Shown piece after piece: positions 44,927 to 53,389 of a DNA stretch of 64,000 nucleotides (its first letter is position 1; every line of letters starts with the position of its first letter). The notes below the pieces were generated by a model. The model was not told where the DNA came from and did no database searches. It saw only the letters and a program-made list of their open reading frames with translations. Source of the DNA: RYN-230 sp963851025 (lineage in GTDB: Bacteria; Actinomycetota; Actinomycetes; Streptosporangiales; Streptosporangiaceae). The DNA lies in assembly GCA_963851025.1 (NCBI GenBank), contig CAWKOA010000020.1:20863-84862 (forward strand), written 5' to 3'. The position numbers were made by a program, and so were the translations under genes.

Positions 44927-46048
44927 TCAGCCCTCCCGGTAGCGCTCGGCGTCCGCGGTGCGCAGGTCCAGGCCCAGGCCCGGCCGCCCGGGATCGGGCA
45001 CCAGCACGCCGCCCTCCGGGTCCAGCGTGCCGTCGAAGAACAAGCGCTCGATCCGCTGGTGATCATGGAAGTACTCCAGGTGGCGCAGGTTCGGCACGGC
45101 CACGGCGACCTGCGCGTGCAGGTTCGGCGCGCAGTGCCCAGACACCTGGACGTTATGCGCGGCGGCCAGCGCGGCGCCACGGAGGAACTCGGTGATGCCG
45201 CCGCAGCGGGTCACGTCGAGCTGCAGGCAGTCCACCGCGCCCGCGGTCAGCAGCCGCTCCGAGTCGGCCAGCGTCCAGCTGTACTCGCCCGCCGTCACGT
45301 CGGGCCGCACCTGCTGCCGGACCGCCGCCAGCCCGGCGAGATCCTGCGAGGACACCGGCTCCTCGAACCAGGTGACCCCGAACCCGTCCATCCGGCCGGC
45401 CATCCGCACCGCCTGCCCGGTGGAGTAACCGCCGTTGGCGTCCACGTAGAGCTCGGTGTCCGGCCCGACGACCTCCCGGGCCAGCGCCACCCGGGCCAGG
45501 TCGCGGGCCTCGTTGCTGCCCCACGACTCGCCGATCTTGATCTTGACCCGGGGGATGCGGTCTTTCTCCACCCAGCCGGTCAGCTGCTCCCGGGTGCGCG
45601 CCTCGTCGTAGCTGGTGAAGCCGCCGCTGCCGTACACGGGCACGTCGTCCCGGACCCGCCCGATCAGGCCGGCGACCGGGCAGCCCAGCAGCCGCGCCTT
45701 CAGGTCCCACAGCGCGATGTCGGCGGCGGACAGGGCCATCGCCCCGATGCCGGGCCGCCCGACGTTCCGCAGCGCCCGGGTCATGGCCTCGTTCGCACCG
45801 GTGACGTCCAGGGCACTGCGGCCGGCCACCACGCCAGACAAGATGCCGGTCACCACCGGGGCGGCCGCCGCGGCGGTGTAACTCCAGCCGATGCCCTGCT
45901 GGCCCCCGGCCCGCGCGGTGACCAGCACGAGCGTGGTCTTGTCCCAGGCCAGGGTGCCGTCGGCCTCGGGAGCATCGGTGGGCACCACGTAGACCGCCGC
46001 ATCCAGGCCCTCGACGGCCGGATCGGCTGCCGCTCTCGCTCCGCCCAT
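44927..46048 (-). CDS. Mandelate racemase/muconate lactonizing enzyme family protein
   Basis: 373 residues, enolase superfamily, acid-sugar dehydratase or racemase-like. N-terminal capping domain ending near AADIALWDLKARLLG; barrel with catalytic KxK in VKIKIGESW, metal ligands Asp in LYVDANGGYSTGQA, Glu in WFEEPVSSQDLAG and in TAGEYSW, and a His in VQVSGHCAPNLHAQVAV. The presence of KxK and the distal His suggests MR-subgroup chemistry. ATG 46048 is preceded by AGAGGGTG. Stands alone; substrate not predictable. Confidence 0.87.
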   Translation of the reverse strand: MGGARAAADPAVEGLDAAVYVVPTDAPEADGTLAWDKTTLVLVTARAGGQQGIGWSYTAAAAAPVVTGILSGVVAGRSALDVTGANEAMTRALRNVGRPGIGAMALSAADIALWDLKARLLGCPVAGLIGRVRDDVPVYGSGGFTSYDEARTREQLTGWVEKDRIPRVKIKIGESWGSNEARDLARVALAREVVGPDTELYVDANGGYSTGQAVRMAGRMDGFGVTWFEEPVSSQDLAGLAAVRQQVRPDVTAGEYSWTLADSERLLTAGAVDCLQLDVTRCGGITEFLRGAALAAAHNVQVSGHCAPNLHAQVAVAVPNLRHLEYFHDHQRIERLFFDGTLDPEGGVLVPDPGRPGLGLDLRTADAERYREG

Positions 46049-46227
46049 GATCACCCTCTTCTTCCCGGCTGACGCCGCTGCGGCCGGCTCATCCCCCATC
46101 CGTCCCCCTGCTACCTGCGGTGCGGGTGGCCAAACCTCGGCGCATGTTTGGGACCCCCGTCTGAGGAGAGCCGTGAGTGGGCGGATTCGCCTGCCCGCAT
46201 TAACCACGATCAGTTGGAGGTCCGCAG

Positions 46228-47995
46228 ATGGCACAGATCGCATCCGAGGCTCTGGTCGAGAGGCTCGCGGACTGGGGCGTGGACACCGTCTTCGGGATCC
46301 CGGGCGACGGCATCAACGGCATCATGGAGGCCTTCCGCCGGCATCAGGACCGGGTGAGGTTCGTGCTGGTCCATCACGAGGAGGCGGCCGCGTTCATGGC
46401 GACCGCCCACGCCAAGGCGACCGGCCAGATCGGCGTCTGCCTGGCCACGTCCGGCCCCGGCGGCATTCACCTGCTGAACGGGCTGTACGACGCGAAGCTC
46501 GATCACATGCCGGTGCTCGCGATCACCGGCATGCAGGAAACCTCGGTGCTGGGCACCGGCTACCAGCAGGAAGTGAACCTCGACAAGCTCTACGCGGACG
46601 TCGCCGTCTACGACCAGATGATCTACAACCCGGCGCAGCTGCCCGCGGTGGTGGACATCGCGGTGCGCACCGCGTACGCCCGGCGCGGGGTGGCGCACCT
46701 GACCCTGCCCAACGACCTCCAGGTGGCCAAGGCGGGCGAGAATCCCTACGCGGAGGTGGGCCCGGCCCGGACGCCGGCGACCGCGCCGATCCGGCTGGCC
46801 GCCCCCGGCCGGCCCAGCGAGGAAGACCTGCAGCGGCTGGCCGACGTGCTGAACGCGGGGGAGAAGGTGGCGATCCTGGCCGGCGCGGGCGCCCTGCACG
46901 CCCGGGAGCAGTTGCTCGCGGTGGCGGAGACGCTGGGCGCGCCGATCATCAAGACGCTGTCCGGCAAGGCCACCGTGCCGGACGACTCGCCGTACACGAC
47001 CGGCGGGATCGGCCTGCTCGGCACCGCGCCGTCGGAGGAGCTGATGGACGACCTGGACACCCTGTTCATGGTCGGCACCAACTTCCCGTACACCAAGTTC
47101 ATGCCGGAGCCCGGCAAGGCGCGGATCGTGCAGATCGAGGCCGACCCGGCCCGCGCAGGGGCCCGGGTGCCGACCGAGGTGCCGGTGGTCGGCGACGCCC
47201 GGGAAGGCCTGCAGGCCCTGCTGCCGCTGCTCAAGCAGCGGTCCGACACGTCGTTCCTGGAGAAGTACCAGAAGCAGATGGGCAAGTGGCGGGAGAAGAT
47301 GGCCGCGCTGCAGGACGAGAAGCGCGACCCGATCGCCCCGGAGTTCCTGGTCAGCGTGCTCGATGAGCTGGCCGCGGACGACGCCATCCTGACCTGCGAC
47401 AGCGGGACCATCGCCACCTGGGCCGCGCGGCACTGGCACATCCGGGCCGACCGCCAGTTCTACCTGTCCGGGAACCTGGCCACGATGGCGCCCGGGCCTG
47501 CCCTACGCGATCGGGATCCAGCACGCGTTCCCGGGCCGGCAGGTCATCGGCTACGTCGGCGACGGCGGGTTCTCCATGCTGATGGCCGAGTTCATCACGG
47601 CCATCCAGCACCAGCTGCCGGTCAAGATCGTGATCAACAACAACAACTCGCTCGGCCAGATCCTCTGGGAGCAGATGGTGCTCGGCTACCCCGAGCACGG
47701 GGTGCGCTACCCGGAGCCGTTCGTGGACTACACCGCGATCGCCACCGCCAACGGCGCACTGGGCCTCAAGGTGACCCACGCCAGCGAGGTCCGCAACGCG
47801 ATCAGCCAGGCGCTGAGCCACGACGGCCCGGCGCTGGTCGACGTGAACGTGAACCAGGACGAGCCGCCGCTGCCCGGCAAGGTCGAGTACCAGCAGGCCA
47901 AGAAGTTCGCCGAGGCCTTCCTGCGCGGCCAGCCGCGCAAGTCCACGATCGCGACCACGCTGTTCCGGGACAAGATCGACCAGCTCAAGGGCTAG
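46228..47995 (+). CDS. ThDP-dependent pyruvate oxidase/dehydrogenase-like enzyme, one frameshift
   Basis: 588 residues after removing one C at 47495 (GGGCCTG for GGGCTG). PoxB/acetolactate-synthase family: VFGIPGDGINGIMEAF, the catalytic Glu in VHHEEAAAFMATAHAK, TSGPGGIHLLNGLYDAK, and the ThDP motif GYVGDGGFSMLMAEF ending in IVINNNNSLGQILWEQ. SGNLATMAPGLPYAIG leads into it. Likely decarboxylates pyruvate to acetate with electrons to quinone or O2, but family members vary. ATG 46228 with GGAGG upstream. Its stop overlaps the convergent Lrp gene by 4 bp. Confidence 0.87.
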
Positions 47996-48528
47996 CCAGC
48001 CGGTTCGCCCCGGTCCGCGGGCGGCCGCCGGCGCTGCCGCGCCGCGCGGCTGCCCGCGGTCGTGTCCGGGTCCAGCGGCAGCCCGCAGGGCGGCTTGACC
48101 TCCGTCAGCCGCAGGTAGGTGATCAGCCGCTGGCCGCCCCGGGTGGACAGCCGGGTCAGCACCTCCGACAGTTCGGCGACGTCCCGGGCGACGACGCTGA
48201 GCAGGTAGTCCATCTCACCCGCGACGTTGTCGGCCGCGATGATCTGCGGCAGGGCCCGGACCTGGTCCTCGAAGATGCGCGTCGCCCGCGGATCGTGCCG
48301 CCCTAGCGTGGCGAACACGTACAGCTGCAGCGGGAATCCGGCCGCCTCCGGGTCGAGCTGGGCCCGGATGATCCGGATCACCCCGGACTCCTTGAGGGCG
48401 CGCACCCGGTGCAGGGTCGCGGCCGGGGACAGGCCGACCAGCCGGGCCAGTTCCACGTTGGTCCTGTCCGCGTCGGCCTGCAGCGCGGTCAGCAGTTTGA
48501 GGTCAACTTCGTCAAGGTTCACGGCCAT
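47992..48528 (-). CDS. Lrp/AsnC-family transcriptional regulator
   Basis: 178 residues. N-terminal HTH (LDEVDLKLLTALQADADRTNV, ELARLVGLSPAATLHRVRAL) and a RAM ligand-binding domain (LPQIIAADNVAGEMDYLLSV). The ~35-residue Arg/Pro-rich tail (AARQRRRPPADRGEPAG) is extra to the family and may be non-conserved. Divergent from the EamA exporter with 70 bp between starts, the usual arrangement for an amino-acid-responsive regulator and its exporter. A candidate operator is at 48534-48547. Confidence 0.9.
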   Translation of the reverse strand: MAVNLDEVDLKLLTALQADADRTNVELARLVGLSPAATLHRVRALKESGVIRIIRAQLDPEAAGFPLQLYVFATLGRHDPRATRIFEDQVRALPQIIAADNVAGEMDYLLSVVARDVAELSEVLTRLSTRGGQRLITYLRLTEVKPPCGLPLDPDTTAGSRAARQRRRPPADRGEPAG

Positions 48529-48533
48529 AAAAC

Positions 48534-48547
48534 TGAATAATATTTCA
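48534..48547. promoter_or_regulatory. Candidate Lrp-type operator
   Basis: TGAATAATATTTCA, an imperfect palindrome (TGAA..TTCA) and the most AT-rich stretch nearby, only 6 bp from the regulator start. Size and AT-rich centre fit an Lrp/AsnC site; it also overlaps where the regulator's own promoter or leader must be, implying autoregulation. Confidence 0.5.
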
Positions 48548-48598
48548 TCAGGAGCCTCCTACGGCTAATTCTGGTCTGCGGGCACGCATTCTGGATGC

Positions 48599-49974
48599 AT
48601 GAACATCGACCGCCGCCGCGCCCTCGTGGCGCTCACCGTAGCCGGGCTGCTGTGGGGCAGCACGGTTCCCCTGTCCAAGATCGCCCTGGGCTGGCTGCCG
48701 CCCGGCTGGCTGGCCGCCGTCCGGTTCGCCGTGGCCGCCGCCGTGCTGCTGGCCGCGACCCCCGGTCCCGGCTGCGCGCGGCGTGGAGCCCGGCGATCCT
48801 GGCCTGGGGTGCGGCGGGGTACGGCGGGACGGTCCTGCTGCAGAACACCGGCATCACCCGGACCAGTGTCAGCCACGCGGCGCTGCTCATCGGCACCGCC
48901 CCCGTGATGGTCGCGATCATCGCCGTGGTGTGGCACCGCAGCGTGGTGCGCCCGATCGCCTGGGCTGGCTTCGCCGTCTCGCTCGCCGGGGTCGGGCTGA
49001 TCGCCGCGGGCGGCGGTGGCGGCGCGAACCTGGGCGGCGACGGCATGGTGCTGGCCTCGGTCCTGCTCTCGGCCATCTTCACCGTCGGCCAGACCCGGAT
49101 GCTGCGCGGCCGCGACCCGATCGCGGTCACCGCGGTCCAGTTCCTGGGAGCGGCCCTGGCCACGGCCCCGTTCAGCGCGCTGACCGAGGGCATGCCGCCC
49201 GCGCCCGGGCACGCCGGAAGCCTGCTGGCCGTGGTCGCGCTGATCGCGGCCGGGACCCTGCTCCCGTTCACCCTGTTCGCCTTCGGGCAGAGCCGGCTGC
49301 CGGCCGAGACTGCCGGGGCGTTCCTCAACATCGAGCCGCTGGTCGGCGCGGTAGCGGGCGTGGTGGTCTTCGGTAACCCGGCGGGCCTGGCCCAGGTCGG
49401 CGGGGGTGCGGCCATCCTCGGCGGCATCGCGCTGAGCAGCGTGCGGCGCCTCGGCCGCCGCGCGGAGCGCCCGGCCGCCGCGGCGCCGGCCGCAGCGGAG
49501 AGCGCTCCCGTGCTGCCTGGCGAGCCCGTGCTGCCTGGCCAGGCCCTGCTAACCGGCCAGCCCGTGCTGCCTGGTCAGGCCCTGCTAACCGGCCAGCCCG
49601 TGCTGCCTGGCCGGCACGTGCTGCCTGGCCTGGAGGTGCTGCCTGGCCTGGAGACGCTGGATCGCCAGTTTGCGCTGCACGGCCAGGACCGGCGACGGGT
49701 GCTGGCCCGCGGCGGCCAACGCCGCCGGCGGCTGGCCGCGGAGCGGGGATGCTCGGTGGCCGCCGCTCCGGCGGCCGTGCGCCACCCGGCCGGTCTCCCC
49801 CCGGCGCCCTCTGGTCCGGGGCGGCCACCCCGGGCTCGCCGCCGGGCCTGGCGCGCCGGTGCGGCCGCCGGTGCTGGTCAGCACGGTGCTGGTCAGCACG
49901 GTGCTGGTCAGCACGGGGCTGGTCAGCACGGGGCCGGCTCGCACGGGGTGCGCCGGCCGGCGTTCCGCGACTAG
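48599..49974 (+). CDS. EamA/DMT-family exporter with repetitive C-terminal tail, frameshifted
   Basis: About 10 membrane helices over the first ~290 residues: ALVALTVAGLLWGSTVPLSK, LQNTGITRTSVSHAALLIG, ILGGIALSSV at the end. Two EamA halves are visible. A frame change near 48770 (net +2, or one missing base) separates helix 2 from the rest. The last ~165 residues are not EamA: a 36-bp DNA repeat (PVLPGQALLTGQ, 49525-49612), then a 15-bp repeat (GAGQHGAGQHG, 49873-49947). The natural stop may lie earlier, with the tail a run-on caused by another undetected shift. Likely amino-acid or metabolite export, controlled by the divergent Lrp-type gene. Confidence 0.78.
49525..49612. repeat. 36-bp tandem repeat in the exporter tail
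   Basis: Unit starts CCCGTGCTGCCTGG and ends CTAACCGGCCAG; copies at 49525-49560 and 49561-49596 (one mismatch) and a partial copy to 49612. CTGCCTGG continues to recur to about 49650. Confidence 0.85.
49873..49947. repeat. 15-bp tandem repeat, five units
   Basis: GCTGGTCAGCACGGT/G at 49873, 49888, 49903 and 49918, with a degenerate fifth unit to 49947. The reading frame is kept across units (AGQHG). Confidence 0.85.
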
Positions 49975-50013
49975 GCGACCCGGATCAGTACCCACACCCG
50001 CCCCACCACAAAC

Positions 50014-50060
50014 TTTTTTTTTGAACGCCGGAAGCCCCGCCGCCGCAAGGGCTTCCGGCT
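50014..50060. other. T10 tract followed by an 11-bp perfect hairpin
   Basis: Ten consecutive T (50014-50023), unique in this GC-rich window, then GCCGGAAGCCC (50028-50038), an 11-nt loop and GGGCTTCCGGC (50050-50060). On the plus strand the U-tract precedes the stem, so it is not a standard intrinsic terminator in either direction. It lies 40-86 bp after the exporter stop and about 95 bp before the LysM gene start. Confidence 0.6.
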
Positions 50061-50155
50061 TCTACCTGGGGTGATGTTCCTCCCGCCGGGTTTGCACCCT
50101 GACCAGGCCTTGCGTACGTTGGGCCGCTGTGGCCAGAATCCGGACAAGGAGCTTT

Positions 50156-50824
50156 ATGAAGGTACAAACTCGGATAATCACGGCAGCAGGCGCCGGCATC
50201 GTCATGGCGGGCCTGGCGGCTGGGCCGGCCCTGGCCAGCACGCACACTGTGCAGTCGGGTGACACGCTCAGTGGCATCGCCGCCTCGGCGGGGGTGTCTC
50301 TCACCAAGGTCGAAGCGGCCAACAAGTGGATCAAGAACCCCAACCTGATCTACGTGGGCCAGAAGATCAACGTGCCCGACGGCCGCTCCGGGATTACCCC
50401 GGCCGCACCGACCTACTACCAGGCCCCGGCGAGTTCCAGCACCCCCTCGGCGGGCTCCGACACCTCAGACGCTGCGTCCGGCACCTCGTCGGCCAGCACC
50501 GGCTACTCGGCCAGCGCGGGCACGTCAGCCAGCACTGGCACGTCGGCCAGCACGGGCACCTCGTCGGCCAGCACGGGCACGTCGGCCACGAGTGCCGGCG
50601 GCAGCGCGCCGTCGTCGTTCCAGCAGTGCGTGGCCTGGCGTGAGTCCGGCAACAACCCGACCGCGTCGTCGGCGGGCCTGTACGGCATCCTGCCGAGCAC
50701 CTGGGCCAGCCTGGGTTACTCGGGCACGGCCGGCTCGGCCTCCGTCGCCCAGCAGAACCAGGCGTTCCAGCAGCTGTACGCGCAGGACGGCACCTCGCCG
50801 TGGGCGCCCTACGACGGCTGCTGA
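50156..50824 (+). CDS. Secreted LysM / transglycosylase-like cell wall protein
   Basis: 222 residues. Signal peptide (RIITAAGAGIVMAGLAAGPALA, cleavage near residue 27), a LysM domain (HTVQSGDTLSGIAASAGVSL to YVGQKINVPDG, ~29-76), a Ser/Thr/Ala/Gly linker with STGTSAS repeats, then a C-terminal lysozyme-like/Rpf-like domain: QQCVAWRESGNNPTASSAGL, YGILPSTWASLGYSG, with the catalytic Glu in WRESG and a terminal Cys (PYDGC) that can pair with Cys in QQCV. Domain order is the reverse of most Rpf proteins (Rpf first, LysM last). ATG 50156 is chosen for AAGGAG 5 nt upstream. Confidence 0.87.
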   Translation: MKVQTRIITAAGAGIVMAGLAAGPALASTHTVQSGDTLSGIAASAGVSLTKVEAANKWIKNPNLIYVGQKINVPDGRSGITPAAPTYYQAPASSSTPSAGSDTSDAASGTSSASTGYSASAGTSASTGTSASTGTSSASTGTSATSAGGSAPSSFQQCVAWRESGNNPTASSAGLYGILPSTWASLGYSGTAGSASVAQQNQAFQQLYAQDGTSPWAPYDGC

Positions 50825-50835
50825 CCAGAACAACG

Positions 50836-50881
50836 TTCTGATCACGCAGGTTCTCATTTCACCTGATTCTGATCACGCAGG
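50836..50881. repeat. 15-bp direct repeat after the LysM gene
   Basis: TTCTGATCACGCAGG at 50836-50850 and 50867-50881, 31 bp apart (about three helical turns). TGATCA is its core. Confidence 0.75.
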
Positions 50882-50923
50882 CTCTCCTCGCCCCCGAGCT
50901 AACCGGCTTGAGAGCCATCCGCC

Positions 50924-50957
50924 AGCCCCGGCCCGGGACCCGATCCCGGCCGGGGCT
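50924..50957. terminator. Bidirectional terminator hairpin
   Basis: AGCCCCGGCCCGGGA (50924-50938) pairs with TCCCGGCCGGGGCT (50944-50957), one bulged C and a 5-nt loop. It sits between the convergent LysM gene and the IlvX-like gene. Confidence 0.75.
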
Positions 50958-50975
50958 CGGCGCATTCCGGGAGGC

Positions 50976-52556
50976 TCACCCGGCCGGGCTGAGCAGCGCC
51001 TCGACCAGGTGCGGCCCCGGCTCGGCCAGCGCGCGCCGCAGCTCATCGGCGAACTCCGCGGCGCTGCCGGCCCGGGCCGCGGGTACGCCCATCCCGCGGG
51101 CCAGGGCGGCGAAGTCCAGGTCGGGCCGGGACAGGTCGAGCAGGCTGCGGGCCGCGTCGCCGCCCGCGACCGCGCCCACCCGCTGCAGTTCCAGGTCGAG
51201 GATGGCGTAGCGGCGGTTACTGAAGATCACCGTGGTGATGTCCAGCTGCTCCCGCGCGTGGGTCCACAGCGCCGAGATCGTGTACATCGCGCTGCCGTCT
51301 GAGTCGAGCGCGAGCACGCTGCGGTCCGGGCAGGCCACGGCCGCCCCGGTGGCCACCGGCAGGCCCTGGCCGATCGCTCCGCCAGTAAGCGTGAGCCAGT
51401 CATGCGGCGGTGCGCCCGCGGTCGCGGCCGGGAGCCACAGCCCGGAGGTATTCGCCTCGTCGGACACGATCGCCCCCTCCGGGAGCAGCGCGCCGATGAC
51501 CGCGGCCGCCGTCTCGGCGGTCAGCTCGCCATCCGGCAGCGCGGGCCGCTGGGCCGGCTGCGGCCGCGGCCGGGCCGCCGCGGCGACCCGCCCGGCCAGG
51601 GACGCCAGCGCCGCGCACACGTCCTCACCCGGCTGGGCCAGCGTGTGCACCTGGCACCCGTCGGGCACCAGGGAACTGGGCAGGCCCGGATAGGCGAAGA
51701 AGGACACCGGCGCCCGGGCGCCGGCCAGGATCAGGTGCCGGGTCCCGGCCAGCTGTGACTGCGCGAACTCGGCCAGGTACGCCAGTCGTTCCAGCCCCGG
51801 CAGGCCCGCGCCGCGTTCCAGCCGGGCCGGGAACGTCTCGCCCAGCAGCCGCGCCCCGGTGGCGGCGGCGAGCCGGCTGGCCGCCTCCAGCCCGGGCCGG
51901 CGCAGCGCGGCGCCGCCCAGCAGGATGACGCAGTCCCGGGCCGTGCCGCCCGCGGCGTCCCCCCGGCCGCCGCGCAGGACCTCCGCGGCCTCCTCGATCA
52001 CCGGGTCCGGGACCGGGGACGGCGGCCGCCGCGGCCCGGCCGGGGCGGGCTCGGCGCCGCCGGACCATGACACGTCGGCGGGCAGGATCAGCGTGGCCAC
52101 GCCGCCGGGCGGCCCCAGGGCCGCCGCCACCGCCTCCGCGGCATCGGCCGCGACGTCGGCGCTGCGCGCGGAGCGCCGGACCCAGCCGGACACGGGCCCG
52201 GCCAGCGAGTCGATGTCGGACTCCAGCGGCGCGTCGAAGCGCTTGTGGTAGGTGGCGTGATCACCGACCACGTTGACCAGCGGGGTCCCGGCCCGGCGGG
52301 CGTTGTGCAGGTTGGCGAGGCCGTTGGCCAGGCCCGGCCCCAGATGCAGGAGCGTGGCCGCGGGCCGGCCGGTCATCCGGCCGTACCCGTCCGCCGCGCC
52401 GGTGGCCACGCCCTCGAACAGGCAGAGCACCCCGCGCAGCTGCGGCACCGCGTCCAGGCTGGCCACGAAGTGCATCTCCGAGGTGCCCGGGTTGCTGAAG
52501 CAGACATCGACCCCGCAGTCAGCCAGCGTGCGGATGAGGGCCTGCGCACCGTTCAC
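50976..52556 (-). CDS. Acetolactate synthase large subunit-like ThDP enzyme (IlvX-type)
   Basis: 526 residues. ThDP-binding decarboxylase/synthase related to benzoylformate decarboxylase and mycobacterial IlvX. DVCFSNPGTSEMHFVASLD, the catalytic Glu in LCLFEGVATGAADGYGR, HLGPGLANGLANLHNARRA and ThDP motif LALDSDGSAMYTISALWTHA followed by VIFSNRRYAIL (the second N of the usual NN is replaced by R). GTG 52556 (VNGAQALIRTLADCG) has GGAGG 7 nt upstream. Not in an ilv operon, so branched-chain synthesis is unlikely; 2-oxoacid decarboxylation is a better guess. Confidence 0.85.
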   Translation of the reverse strand: MNGAQALIRTLADCGVDVCFSNPGTSEMHFVASLDAVPQLRGVLCLFEGVATGAADGYGRMTGRPAATLLHLGPGLANGLANLHNARRAGTPLVNVVGDHATYHKRFDAPLESDIDSLAGPVSGWVRRSARSADVAADAAEAVAAALGPPGGVATLILPADVSWSGGAEPAPAGPRRPPSPVPDPVIEEAAEVLRGGRGDAAGGTARDCVILLGGAALRRPGLEAASRLAAATGARLLGETFPARLERGAGLPGLERLAYLAEFAQSQLAGTRHLILAGARAPVSFFAYPGLPSSLVPDGCQVHTLAQPGEDVCAALASLAGRVAAAARPRPQPAQRPALPDGELTAETAAAVIGALLPEGAIVSDEANTSGLWLPAATAGAPPHDWLTLTGGAIGQGLPVATGAAVACPDRSVLALDSDGSAMYTISALWTHAREQLDITTVIFSNRRYAILDLELQRVGAVAGGDAARSLLDLSRPDLDFAALARGMGVPAARAGSAAEFADELRRALAEPGPHLVEALLSPAG

Positions 52557-52750
52557 TCGTTCCCTCCGGGGGATCCGCCGCACCCATCCGCCCGCCCGCC
52601 CGTGAGCCGGCGGCCCGGGTCTTCACGTGTTACAGGCATGTGGCTAATCCAGCTCCCTCTACCCAGGCGGCGTATCCGGAAGCGATACTCCCAGTAGGAC
52701 ACGAACGCATAACGGATATGGCACACGTTTCCTGGCGGTAGGAGAGAACC

Positions 52751-53389
52751 ATGATCAGGGGCCGCGTGGTCGGGCTGGGCATGATCCTGCTCGCGCTCCT
52801 GGTGACCGGCTGTGCCGCGCCGCAGTTCACGTACGTGACGAACTCGAGCGCCCACACCTACTTCAAGGTGCCCAACGACTGGAGCCAGATCGCGAGCTCC
52901 AGGCTGAACGCGGCGGTGAAGAGCACGCCGCAGAGCGGCGTCTGGTCGGTCGGCTACGACGGCGACACCCGGCCCGCCGCGGACCACGTGCTCGGCGCGA
53001 CGAACGCGGCACCGTTTGCGTACTCCGTGGTCGCGCCGGTCAACCAGGCGACGACCAACTCCCTGTCCTACAACATGCTGCGCGACTTCTTCCTGCCGGT
53101 GACCTCGGCCGACCGGGCCACGGCAGCCAAGAGCGGTTTCCCGCTGACCAACTTCCACCTGCTGCGCGACACCACGCTGACCCTGGCGCAGGGGGTGCAC
53201 GGGGTCCGGGAGACCTTCGAGTACACCTACCCAGGCGTCGGCACCAACACCTTCGACCAGGTCGCCCTGACGAACGCGGATGACACCGAGGTCTACCTGC
53301 TGCTCGTGCACTGCCTGGCTTCGTGTTACAGCAAGCACCAGAGCGAGATCGACACGGTGATGAACTCCTTTACGGTCAGGAGCCCATGA
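52751..53389 (+). CDS. Lipoprotein co-transcribed with the FtsH-like protease
   Basis: 212 residues. Signal peptide with lipobox LLVTGC (Cys21). The exported domain (HTYFKVPNDWSQIASSRLN, GVHGVRETFEYTYPGVGTNT, HCLASCYSKHQSEIDTVMNS) has the pattern of PsbP/Mog1-like small alpha-beta folds: an N-terminal 'F.VP.DW' and C-terminal 'I...M.SF'. Cys-x3-Cys (CLASC) may form a disulphide. The stop overlaps the protease start by 4 bp, so the two are made together; a role as adaptor or substrate receptor is inference. Confidence 0.7.
   Translation: MIRGRVVGLGMILLALLVTGCAAPQFTYVTNSSAHTYFKVPNDWSQIASSRLNAAVKSTPQSGVWSVGYDGDTRPAADHVLGATNAAPFAYSVVAPVNQATTNSLSYNMLRDFFLPVTSADRATAAKSGFPLTNFHLLRDTTLTLAQGVHGVRETFEYTYPGVGTNTFDQVALTNADDTEVYLLLVHCLASCYSKHQSEIDTVMNSFTVRSP

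Noticed and set aside
49525..49947. CRISPR-like array in the exporter tail
   Set aside because: Repeats are contiguous, without spacers, and keep a coding frame; they are simple tandem repeats.
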